In this document: positions 1 to 8,227 of the stretch, in pieces
Numbering within the stretch: position 1 is the stretch's first letter
Layout of the letters: each line of letters opens with the position of its first letter
DNA from: Ignavibacteriales bacterium
Lineage (GTDB): Bacteria > Bacteroidota > Ignavibacteria > Ignavibacteriales > Ignavibacteriaceae
Direction of reading: 5' to 3'
DNA length: 64,000 nucleotides
Assembly (NCBI GenBank): GCA_003538625.1
Contig: DPRR01000025.1
Coordinates: 214,011 to 278,010 of the forward strand
The notes under the pieces: generated by a model
What the model was told of the DNA's origin: nothing
Seen by the model: the letters and a program-made list of their open reading frames with translations, nothing else
Databases searched by the model: none
Program-made: the position numbers and the translations under genes

Positions 1-2538
1 ACAGACGGCGGAAATACATGGTCTTCAGCAAGAGTTTACGGCGCACTTACACCAAATGGAAATTTCAATTTTGGAATTAGAGGTTACTTAAAACCAACTC
101 AAATCCGTGTTTCATCTTTCCCATCAATGGCTGTAGATAAATCCGGTGGTGCAAACAATGGATACATTTATATAGTTTGGCCGCAAATAAATGTTGCTCC
201 TGCAGGTACGGATCCTGATATTGTTTGTATGCGCTCAACTAACGGCGGTACAACCTGGAGTGCACCTTTAAGAGTTAATAATGATGCACTTAATAATGGT
301 AAAGAACAATATTATCCCTGGTGTACTGTAGATCAGAATACGGGACAGTTAAATATAGTATGGTATGATAACCGTAATACAACCAGTGATAGTACGGGTG
401 TATTTATGGCAACATCAAATGATGGCGGACTAACTTTTGATAATTTTCAGGTTAGCGATGCGAACTTTAAACCAAAACCAATTTCCGGTTTAGCAGGCGG
501 ATATCAGGGGGATTATATTGGTATAGCTGCTGCAAACAATAAAGCATATCCTTTCTGGGCAGATGACAGAACAGGTAATTATCAAGCATGGATTACAGAG
601 GTTACTTTCGGTCCTTCGATTGATCATACTCCACTTACAAATACAGAAAACATAACAGGACCTTATATAGTCAACGCTGTTGTTTCATCAGTAAATCCTA
701 TTGTAGCCGGCAGTATAAAATTATACTGGGGCAGAGGCGTTGGTGCTTTAACAGATAGCGTTGTAATGACCAATACAGGCGGAAATAATTATACAGCAAA
801 TATTCCTGGTAACGGTGCCAATGCAGTTTATAATTATTATTTAGCAGCACAGGATGATCAGGGATTCAGATCAACATTACCTGGCGGCGCACCTGCAAAC
901 TACTTTACATTTGAAGCTGCAACAGATTTAGTTCCTCCGGTAATAACACATACACCAATTGGAAATACCGCACAATTAAGATGGCCTGTTGATGTAACAG
1001 CTGATGTTACAGATAATATTGGTGTGGGAACAGTTGAATGTGAATTTAGAATTAATGGCGGAACAATTAATACTTTTCCGATGCCGCTGGTTTCCGGAAA
1101 TACTTATAAAGGTACATTTACCGGAACTGCTGCAATTGGTGATGTAGTAGAATATCGAATAAAAGCAACTGATAATTCATCTCAAAGTAATATTGGATAT
1201 CTTCCTGCTTCAGGATTCAATGCATTTAATATTATAGATGTACTTGGATTGGTTTTAGTTATTGATGATGATGTTACTTTAGCTAACAGAATTTCTCCTG
1301 ATAAAGGCGGTTATCCATCTGATGGTTCAATTCCGTTAGGAGCTTCAGCTAATTTATTTAATACTACGCTTACAACTGCAGGATATCTTGTAGAGCAAGT
1401 TACCTGGTCAGTGTTTAATCCTGCAAATCTTAATAATTATGATCTTGTAATTCTTGCTGCAGGTTTAAATGAAGGTACAATGTTTAATGATCAGACTAAG
1501 AGAACGGCAATAACAAACTGGACATTAGCTGGCGGTAAAACTATTGTTGAGGGCGGTGAGGTTGGATATCAATACAGAGCCACTTCTGAAAGAGATCTTC
1601 AGTTTAGAAGAAATGTATTGAATGACAGCAGTTGGGTCAGCGATAGAACAAATGATAATTTAGTGCTATCTACACCATCTCATCCTATTTTTACAACACC
1701 AAATACTATTACAGGTCCGATTACTGTAAATAACGGTGGAGCTGCCGGATGGGGTGCAAGAGATGAAGTTACTTTGTTAAATAAAACCGGTGTTATAAGA
1801 ATAGCAAACTGGGCTGCAGGTAGTGCTGCAAATCCCGGAATTATTGTTCATAACCCGAATAACAATCCGGATGTTTGCAGAAACATATTCTTTACATTTG
1901 CAATTTCCGGCTTTGCTGATCAGACAAAAGCTGCTAACTTAATTGAAAATGCAGTTACATATTTGTTCAGAGATATAGTACCAGTTGAACTTACATCTTT
2001 TGCTGCTAATGTTGCAGGCAACAGCGTAAATCTAAACTGGAATACTGCTACTGAATTGAATAACAACGGATTTGAAGTTGAAAGAAAATCAGCGAACTCA
2101 CAGTATTCTAAAATTGGATACGTTGCAGGATTTGGTACAACAACAGAACCAAAGTCATATTCATTTACAGATAATAATGTTGCAGTTGGCAATTACAGCT
2201 ACAGACTTAAACAAGTTGATTTTGATGGTTCATCTGAATACTCAAATGAAATTAATGTTGATGTAACGGGACCAGCACAATACAGCTTAGAACAAAATTA
2301 TCCAAATCCATTTAACCCAAGTACTTTAATTAAGTACTCAATTGCTAAAGATGGATTTGTAAATGTTTCAATATTCAACTTACTTGGCGAAAAAGTTGCT
2401 ACACTTGTTAACAATAACGTAAAAGCAGGAAGTTATGAAATTAACTTTAACGCTTCACATTTATCAAGCGGTGTTTATTTCTATTCAATAGAAGCGGGCG
2501 ACTTTAAAGCTGTTCGTAAAATGCTTCTAATGAAGTAA
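1..2538 (+). CDS. Secreted sialidase-like T9SS cargo protein (5' partial)
   Basis: The frame is open from base 1, upstream of the first ATG at 127, so the gene starts before the window. The first visible residues read TDGGNTWS, an Asp-box (BNR/sialidase) motif, and further copies occur (NGGTTWS, DGGLTF). The N-terminal half is therefore probably a beta-propeller. The middle holds Ig/FN3-like stretches and a segment starting LVLVIDDDV that resembles a class I amidotransferase-like fold. The last ~85 residues are a type A T9SS sorting domain (NYPNPFNPST, then SSGVYFYS and a terminal Lys). The protein is inferred to be secreted or surface-attached. Its substrate is unknown. A rho-independent terminator follows at 2676-2705. 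Confidence 0.85.
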   Translation, partial: TDGGNTWSSARVYGALTPNGNFNFGIRGYLKPTQIRVSSFPSMAVDKSGGANNGYIYIVWPQINVAPAGTDPDIVCMRSTNGGTTWSAPLRVNNDALNNGKEQYYPWCTVDQNTGQLNIVWYDNRNTTSDSTGVFMATSNDGGLTFDNFQVSDANFKPKPISGLAGGYQGDYIGIAAANNKAYPFWADDRTGNYQAWITEVTFGPSIDHTPLTNTENITGPYIVNAVVSSVNPIVAGSIKLYWGRGVGALTDSVVMTNTGGNNYTANIPGNGANAVYNYYLAAQDDQGFRSTLPGGAPANYFTFEAATDLVPPVITHTPIGNTAQLRWPVDVTADVTDNIGVGTVECEFRINGGTINTFPMPLVSGNTYKGTFTGTAAIGDVVEYRIKATDNSSQSNIGYLPASGFNAFNIIDVLGLVLVIDDDVTLANRISPDKGGYPSDGSIPLGASANLFNTTLTTAGYLVEQVTWSVFNPANLNNYDLVILAAGLNEGTMFNDQTKRTAITNWTLAGGKTIVEGGEVGYQYRATSERDLQFRRNVLNDSSWVSDRTNDNLVLSTPSHPIFTTPNTITGPITVNNGGAAGWGARDEVTLLNKTGVIRIANWAAGSAANPGIIVHNPNNNPDVCRNIFFTFAISGFADQTKAANLIENAVTYLFRDIVPVELTSFAANVAGNSVNLNWNTATELNNNGFEVERKSANSQYSKIGYVAGFGTTTEPKSYSFTDNNVAVGNYSYRLKQVDFDGSSEYSNEINVDVTGPAQYSLEQNYPNPFNPSTLIKYSIAKDGFVNVSIFNLLGEKVATLVNNNVKAGSYEINFNASHLSSGVYFYSIEAGDFKAVRKMLLMK

Positions 2539-2593
2539 TTTATTACTTCATTGAAGGCCCTATGAGAATGTTGATGAAATAATTCCAGTGTTA

Positions 2594-2667
2594 CCCTGAA
2601 CCTGCCTGCCGGACAGGCAGGTTTGTTTCAGGGACTGACTTATTAAATTCCGAGACAAGTTCGGAAT
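2594..2667. repeat. Composite palindromic intergenic repeat
   Basis: Nested inverted repeats occupy this gap. An outer CCCTGAA/TTCAGGG pair encloses the palindrome CCTGCCTGCCGGACAGGCAGG (2601-2621), and then comes ATTCCGA...TTCGGAAT (2647-2667). The CCTGCCTGCC core recurs at least seven times between 58.3 and 63.6 kb, so this is a dispersed REP-like family. Confidence 0.75.
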
Positions 2668-2675
2668 GACAAGTT

Positions 2676-2705
2676 AAAAAGCGAGCCAATCGGCTCGCTT
2701 TTTTT
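2676..2705 (+). terminator. Rho-independent terminator
   Basis: GCGAGCC and GGCTCGC form a 7-bp GC-rich stem around an AATC loop, extended by A-T pairs. A run of seven T follows. It ends the upstream secreted-protein gene. Confidence 0.85.
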
Positions 2706-2750
2706 ATATTAATTTGTTACGTTTAAGCAGACATTTTTTAGGGGTTAGCC

Positions 2751-4217
2751 ATGAAAAAAACATTACTTGTTTTGATATTGTTTATTCAATGTAGTATTTA
2801 TCCGCAGTTCAATTTTAATCTGCAAATTACGAACGGTGATTTTGATGCAAGAAATCCGTTCATCTATAAAGATAAATTTGGCTTTGCACCCAGAATCTTT
2901 TTTGAGCTGCACACAAATGAAAATGCAAATATATATTCGGTAAAATACAACTCAGATAATTTTAGCTTTGAAGATACAGTTGCAGTTACGACGGGGAATT
3001 ATCAAAATTTAAATCCGGTTTATAAAACTTTCTCAGGACTAATATATCAAACAAACATAAATGGAAACTGGGATATTGTTTTAATTCCTGATAGTTCTGG
3101 TACCTGGGGGCAGCCTGTTTACCTGGCTAATTCAAATAATAATGAAACCTTTCCAAAGTTTTTAGAATCAACTTATTCATATTGGAATAATGATTCTCTC
3201 AACATTTTGTATCGAAAAAATGACGATATAGAATTTCTTACCTACAAACAAAACCAAATTTCAGAAGAAGTTGTATTTGAAAATTCCTCAGAATTATCTT
3301 ACACAGAATTTGTTGGACTGGAACTTGAAGACTGGGGAATTTACTCCGGCTATTATGCTTTTGCAGTTGAAGAAGACAATAACCAAAATAAAAACATTGT
3401 AAAAAGATTTAAACCTTATAACGGCAATTGGCAAGAGAAAATAATTCTTAAAGATAGCTGCGATTGCTCAGGTCTTTCAGTTCAACTTTCGGATTATATA
3501 GCATGGGGACTGGTTTATAGTGATACAGTAGCAGGCGAAAAAAAATTATTTGTAATGGAAGATGCTATTTATTCGAATCCGACTTTTATTCAATTACCGA
3601 TTCCGTACGATGGTCAACTGTCTGAGTTTGATTCTTATCAAACCCTGCTTGTCGGAAAATCCCCCGATGGCAAACCAGTAGATTTGCAGTTGTATGAACC
3701 TCATACATATTTAGTTGAGCAGAATGGAACAACAAAGGTAAGATGTAGTCTTAGGGATTTTGGATTTTGGCAGGAAGATAGTCTTGTTGAAGTATCAGTT
3801 TTAAATCCGCATTTGGCAATTGGAGCATTGGGTGCCGATAATTTGGGATTTGCAGTTTATACAGTTTGGGAAGATCGCGCTGATGGACATATTCATTTAT
3901 TTGGATCGGTTCAGCATGTTTCAGTTGGAAATGTTGAGAATGAATCGTACGCAAATGATTTTGTGTTGTACCAGAATTATCCAAATCCGTTTAATCCATC
4001 TACAAAGATTGAATATAAATTATTGCAAGCTACTGATGTAAAGTTTAATGTCTTTAACATTCTTGGAGAAAAAGTTTTTGAACAAAATTTTGGCTATCAA
4101 ACAGCAGGTAGTTACAAAATAAATTTTTCTGGTAAAGATCTTTCAAGCGGAGTTTATGTTTATTTTATTTATACTGGTGAAAATAGATTAAGCAGAAAAA
4201 TGTTGTTGATGAAGTAA
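2751..4217 (+). CDS. Secreted protein with T9SS type A sorting domain
   Basis: The 488-aa protein has a Sec signal peptide (MKKTLLVLILFIQCSIYPQ, residues 1-19). Its central ~370 residues are rich in Trp, Tyr and Asn, and I assign them to no family, though their spacing suggests a beta-propeller. The C-terminal ~80 residues are a type A T9SS sorting domain (NYPNPFNPSTKIEY, SSGVYVYF, RKMLLMK). ATG 2751 is chosen because the signal peptide starts there. The neighbour upstream is also T9SS cargo, but a terminator separates them, so they are probably independent units. Export to the cell surface is inferred from the CTD. Confidence 0.8.
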   Translation: MKKTLLVLILFIQCSIYPQFNFNLQITNGDFDARNPFIYKDKFGFAPRIFFELHTNENANIYSVKYNSDNFSFEDTVAVTTGNYQNLNPVYKTFSGLIYQTNINGNWDIVLIPDSSGTWGQPVYLANSNNNETFPKFLESTYSYWNNDSLNILYRKNDDIEFLTYKQNQISEEVVFENSSELSYTEFVGLELEDWGIYSGYYAFAVEEDNNQNKNIVKRFKPYNGNWQEKIILKDSCDCSGLSVQLSDYIAWGLVYSDTVAGEKKLFVMEDAIYSNPTFIQLPIPYDGQLSEFDSYQTLLVGKSPDGKPVDLQLYEPHTYLVEQNGTTKVRCSLRDFGFWQEDSLVEVSVLNPHLAIGALGADNLGFAVYTVWEDRADGHIHLFGSVQHVSVGNVENESYANDFVLYQNYPNPFNPSTKIEYKLLQATDVKFNVFNILGEKVFEQNFGYQTAGSYKINFSGKDLSSGVYVYFIYTGENRLSRKMLLMK

Positions 4218-4233
4218 TTGTTATTTTTTATTT

Positions 4234-4302
4234 GTCACACTGAGCTTGTCGAAGTGTGACCAGGTATTTAATTGTCAGTCTTCGACGAACTAAGACTGAC
4301 AA
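4234..4302. repeat. Double-hairpin intergenic repeat (copy 1)
   Basis: Two adjacent hairpins are present: GTCACAC...GTGTGAC (4234-4260) and TTGTCAGTCTT...AAGACTGACAA (4272-4302). A near-identical pair lies at 12030-12096. Lying between convergent genes, it may serve as a bidirectional terminator; a T-rich tract follows on the plus strand. Confidence 0.75.
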
Positions 4303-4309
4303 TTTTATT

Positions 4310-6307
4310 TTAATAATCCTCTTCCAGCAGCCAACCCTCTGCTAAATCGGGAGTAATATCAGAAATGAATCGTGATGGTTTTGAGAGTGTCATTCCTGCT
4401 TCACGATCGTAAAGATTCATCGGGTAGGTTATAAACAAATTGTTTTTTGCACGAGTCGATGCAACATACATCAATCTTCTTTCTTCTTCTAAAGTTTCCA
4501 AACTTTCAATCGATCTTGCAGAAGGGAAGTAGCCTTCAACTGCGTGAATGATAAAAACTGAATTCCATTCCAATCCTTTTGCCGAATGAATCGTGGAGAG
4601 TGTTACGTATTCTTCCTCTTTGTCGGTTGCTTCAACATCAACAACGCTTTCTATTATCGGTTCAATTGCCATATCGGAAAGTAAAGTATCAACAGAAGTA
4701 TAATTCTCCACAATGTTCTGAAAAATCTCCAGATCTTTCTTTCTCTTGTTCCAGTCATCATAGTTTGCTTTGAAAAGATCGTAATAATAATCGTAAACTT
4801 TCTGTACCATTTCTGATGGAAGATATTTTTTCTTTTGAAGTTCATACAAAAGGTAAAACAACGGACCAAGTTTGTGATGTTTAAATTCAGGCTGCTGATC
4901 CGGTTCAGCTTTTATTGTTATTCTTGAGGTTGCAAGTTCATCCAGAATTCTTTGTGCAGTTTTTGGACCGACACCTTCGTGCAAAAGTAAAACTCTGTAC
5001 CAGCTAATTACATCTTTTGGATTTACGACGATGCGAAGAAATGCCATTACATCTTTAACGTGTGCGGTCTCAACAAACTTCATTCCGCCAAACTTTTGGA
5101 AAGGCACATTTGCTTTTGCAAGTTCAAGTTCAAGATCAAACGAAAAGAAAGAAGAACGAAACAACACAGCAATATCTTTTAACGAAACTCCTTCTTCCCT
5201 AAGATCAAGAATTTTTTCTACAATAAATTTTGATTGCAGATTTTCTGTGGATGCAGCAACAATGTTAGGTAACTGTCCGCTTCCTCGTCTTGAGTATAGG
5301 TCCTTTTTATATTTTTCAACTGCTGCATCATTAATTCTATTTGCAAAATCCAAAATGGATTGAAAACTTCTGTAATTTTCTTCAAGCTTAATAATTTTTA
5401 CTTCATCAAAAAGTTTTGGGAATTGCATAATGTTATGAAAATCCGCACCGCGAAATGAATAAATTGCCTGCGAATCATCACCAACAACCATAACATTATT
5501 ACTGTATTGCGAAAGCCCCTTTACAATTTCTGATTGCAAATGATTTGTATCCTGGTACTCATCCACCATTACAAATTTTATTTCTGAGAGTAAAGATTTT
5601 ACAGCAGGGCCTCCTTTTAAGAGAAATTCACGCAGGTAAACAAGCAGATCATCGTAATCTAAAAGATTGTTTCGGCGTTTGTAATCTGTAAATATTTTCT
5701 GGATTTGTAAAATCTTATCAAGCAAAGGAATAAAATGCGGATAATCATTTTCAATTATCTCTTCTACTTTCTTTCCTGTATTAACACTTAAACTATAAAC
5801 TTTATTTAGTGTCTGTTTATTTGGAAATCTTTTTTCTTTGGTTATAAATCCATCCTGAGAACGAATTAGATTTATAACATCAGCACTATCTCCCTGATCA
5901 AGAATAGTGAAGGACGAATCAAGTCCGATTACTTTAGCATATTTTCTTAATGTAAGATTTGCAAATGAATGAAAAGTTCCGCCGCGAATTTTAGAACAGC
6001 GATCATCGAGCAGCATCGATGCTCGTTTCATCATTTCATTGGCAGCTTTGCGGGTGAATGTTAAAAGCAGAATAGAATTTGGATCGTGACCAAGTTCAAT
6101 TAATCTTGCAACACGATAAACTAATGTTCTTGTCTTACCGGTTCCGGCACCGGCAATTATCAAATAGCATCCGTTAACAGCAGAAGCCGCTTCAAACTGT
6201 GAAGCGTTTAATTCTTCGCGGTAATTAATCGTAAAACGGGCTTCGTCCGTTTGCTGAACTAAGCCCGTTTGTCCAAGTCTTTTTAACGTATATTTTTTCT
6301 GGTTCAT
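4310..6307 (-). CDS. UvrD/PcrA/Rep-family ATP-dependent DNA helicase
   Basis: This 665-aa superfamily 1A helicase should translocate 3'-5' on single-stranded DNA using ATP, in repair or replication-fork processing. Visible motifs are Walker A GAGTGKTRT (about residues 53-61), Walker B DEYQDTN (about 248), motif III GDDSQAIYSFRGA, motif IV ENYRS, motif V STIHSAKGLEW and motif VI EERRLMYVASTRA. The length is slightly short of classical UvrD (~720), because the C-terminal extension is reduced. The start overlaps the stop of the upstream gene (6304-6906) by 4 bases, so the two are probably co-translated. Choosing between UvrD, PcrA and Rep is not possible by eye. Confidence 0.9.
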   Translation of the reverse strand: MNQKKYTLKRLGQTGLVQQTDEARFTINYREELNASQFEAASAVNGCYLIIAGAGTGKTRTLVYRVARLIELGHDPNSILLLTFTRKAANEMMKRASMLLDDRCSKIRGGTFHSFANLTLRKYAKVIGLDSSFTILDQGDSADVINLIRSQDGFITKEKRFPNKQTLNKVYSLSVNTGKKVEEIIENDYPHFIPLLDKILQIQKIFTDYKRRNNLLDYDDLLVYLREFLLKGGPAVKSLLSEIKFVMVDEYQDTNHLQSEIVKGLSQYSNNVMVVGDDSQAIYSFRGADFHNIMQFPKLFDEVKIIKLEENYRSFQSILDFANRINDAAVEKYKKDLYSRRGSGQLPNIVAASTENLQSKFIVEKILDLREEGVSLKDIAVLFRSSFFSFDLELELAKANVPFQKFGGMKFVETAHVKDVMAFLRIVVNPKDVISWYRVLLLHEGVGPKTAQRILDELATSRITIKAEPDQQPEFKHHKLGPLFYLLYELQKKKYLPSEMVQKVYDYYYDLFKANYDDWNKRKKDLEIFQNIVENYTSVDTLLSDMAIEPIIESVVDVEATDKEEEYVTLSTIHSAKGLEWNSVFIIHAVEGYFPSARSIESLETLEEERRLMYVASTRAKNNLFITYPMNLYDREAGMTLSKPSRFISDITPDLAEGWLLEEDY

Positions 6308-6906
6308 CTACGCAGTGCTTTTGGCTTTCCTAAAATTTCTGAAAAAAGGATGAACTCCCTAACTGTTCTGGGATTTTTTAATTTACGGTTAAACTCAGTT
6401 ACCGCAGCCCGCTGCTGTTTTGGTCCTGCCAAAACTCTTTCAAACTCTTTTGCACCTGCTTCAATTTTAGGATCAACTACAGGTTTCTTCTTGTTCCAAT
6501 TCATCTGTTCAAGAGTGGTTCTTCTCTCTGAACTAGCTTTTGAATCTGAAGCTCGTCTTTCCTCAATTTTTTGATACATTCTTTTATCCACAACAAGATC
6601 AAGATCTTCATCTTTTATTTCGCGATCGATATAATCTCTGGATTGTTTAGGTGGTGGATTACTTTGTTTTGGGATATTCGTTTCACCTTTAAAAAGATTT
6701 TCAAGCTCACGCAAAATATCATACTCATCCTGCTTTTGAGAAACAGCAACTCTATCAACATCACTTTGCTGAGGATATGAAATCGATTCCGGTTGTTTAA
6801 CTTTTGGCAAAGGATTTTGCTTCGGCGGCTCTTTCTTTTTAAAGAAAGAGCTTAAGAAGCTAAAAATAATAATACCCCAAATGAGGTATTGAAATAAATT
6901 ATCCAT
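6304..6906 (-). CDS. Small single-pass membrane protein, unknown function
   Basis: The 200-aa protein has one N-terminal membrane segment (about residues 6-23, YLIWGIIIFSFLSSFF). A long charged, Pro/Gln/Lys-rich, probably disordered region follows (25-150). A short basic C-terminal block (about 165-200) could be helical. The start codon overlaps the end of floA by 8 bases and its stop overlaps the helicase start, so floA, this gene and the helicase form one operon. The context suggests a FloA-associated membrane scaffold factor, but that is inference; I recognise no family. Confidence 0.75.
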   Translation of the reverse strand: MDNLFQYLIWGIIIFSFLSSFFKKKEPPKQNPLPKVKQPESISYPQQSDVDRVAVSQKQDEYDILRELENLFKGETNIPKQSNPPPKQSRDYIDREIKDEDLDLVVDKRMYQKIEERRASDSKASSERRTTLEQMNWNKKKPVVDPKIEAGAKEFERVLAGPKQQRAAVTEFNRKLKNPRTVREFILFSEILGKPKALRR

Positions 6907-7888
6907 CAGTCTTTTTCTTCTCTTCAGGTTGTGCGATTGAAGTTCTCATTTCAGTATCAGCCTGAATGTTGCGGAGATTATAATAATCCATTACACCGAG
7001 CTTACCATTTCTAAATGCATCAGCAATTGCTCTTGGAACTTCTGCTTCTGCTTCAACAACTTTTGCACGCTGTTTAGAAACTTCAGCAATATTTTCCTGT
7101 TCAGTTGCAACCGCGGCAGCACGTCTCTCTTCAGCTTTTGCGCGTGCAACTTTAAGATCAGCTTCTGCCTGATCAGTTTGTAAAATTGCACCGATGTTCT
7201 GACCAATATCAACATCAGCGATATCGATTGAAAGAATTTCAAATGCAGTTCCGCTGTCTAATCCTTTTGCTAAAACTGATTTAGAAATCTTATCAGGATT
7301 TTCTAAAACTTCTTTGTGCGAAAGACTGGAACCAATTGTAGAAACAATTCCTTCACCAACTCTTGCAAGAATAGTTGCTTCACCTGCGCCGCCGACTAAT
7401 CGTTCTATGTTTGCTCTAACAGTTACTCTTGCAATTGCTTTTAATTGAATACCATCTTTTGCAACTGCCGCAACCATTGGTGTTTCAATAACTTTTGGAA
7501 CGACAGACATTTTAACTGCTTCAAGAACATCTCTTCCGGCAAGATCAATTGCAGTCGCTCGCTCAAAAGTTAATCCAAGGTTAGCTTTATCCGCAGAAAT
7601 TAATGCGTTAATTACTTTAGTAACATTTCCTCCTGCAAGATAATGTGCTTCTAATTTTGCCTGATCAATTGTTAACCCTGCCTTGGTTGCTGTTATCATA
7701 CTTCTAACAATTAATACCGGCGGAACTTTTCTTAATCTCATTCCAATTAAATCACGAACGATTTTTACTTTTACTCCGGAGAAGTAGGCAGTAATAAATA
7801 ATCCGAGCGGAACGAAATAAAGAAAGAGAATTAAGAATAAGGCAGCCGCAATTATTATTACGATTGATAGTCCAGTTAATGCTTCCAT
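6899..7888 (-). CDS. floA: Flotillin-like protein FloA
   Basis: The 329-aa protein matches the FloA (UPF0365) family in length and architecture. It has an N-terminal hydrophobic hairpin or membrane segment (about residues 6-36), an SPFH-type domain (about 40-210, including VGGAGEATILARVGEGIV) and a C-terminal Glu/Ala-rich coiled coil (about 240-290). FloA proteins assemble into membrane microdomain scaffolds and affect membrane fluidity and the activity of associated proteases and kinases. It is the first gene of a three-gene minus-strand operon. A divergent promoter region shared with clpC lies upstream. Confidence 0.93.
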   Translation of the reverse strand: MEALTGLSIVIIIAAALFLILFLYFVPLGLFITAYFSGVKVKIVRDLIGMRLRKVPPVLIVRSMITATKAGLTIDQAKLEAHYLAGGNVTKVINALISADKANLGLTFERATAIDLAGRDVLEAVKMSVVPKVIETPMVAAVAKDGIQLKAIARVTVRANIERLVGGAGEATILARVGEGIVSTIGSSLSHKEVLENPDKISKSVLAKGLDSGTAFEILSIDIADVDIGQNIGAILQTDQAEADLKVARAKAEERRAAAVATEQENIAEVSKQRAKVVEAEAEVPRAIADAFRNGKLGVMDYYNLRNIQADTEMRTSIAQPEEKKKTDG

Positions 7889-8227
7889 CTATACTCCATA
7901 ATATTATATAAAAATACTCTGCGATCCTGTTAACTTGCTTAAGAATGCTCGCATATCTGCCTTATTGACTACAATTAAGTTTTTATGACGTTAATTATAT
8001 CCTTTTAGCAGAAAAAAATTTCTTTCCGACCGGAAATTATGGAAAATTTTAACCAAATGTACTGGCATTCGAATTGAACCTATTAAAGTTAATATTTCAA
8101 GCTTAATAGCTTAGTAATCTTTGATTTAAGGCTGGCTTGATATAGGGTTGCACTTATTGTTATATTTAAATAGTGAAACGAATTAAGAGAATAATTTGTT
8201 TTACTTTTAATCAAATTAAGGAGTTAT
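7889..8227. other. Divergent intergenic region floA / clpC
   Basis: About 340 bases without a gene. It should hold the promoters of both floA (minus) and clpC (plus). Only a Bacteroidota-style promoter for clpC is proposed (8120-8150). I saw no CIRCE-like or CtsR-like tandem repeat. Confidence 0.6.
8120..8150 (+). promoter_or_regulatory. Putative Bacteroidota-type promoter for clpC
   Basis: TTTG (8120-8123), then 19 bases, then TAGGGTTG (8143-8150). The Bacteroidota sigma-ABfr consensus is TTTG-N19-TANNTTTG, so 11 of the 12 scored positions fit if consensus N positions are counted. It lies about 78 bases before the clpC start. Confidence 0.45.
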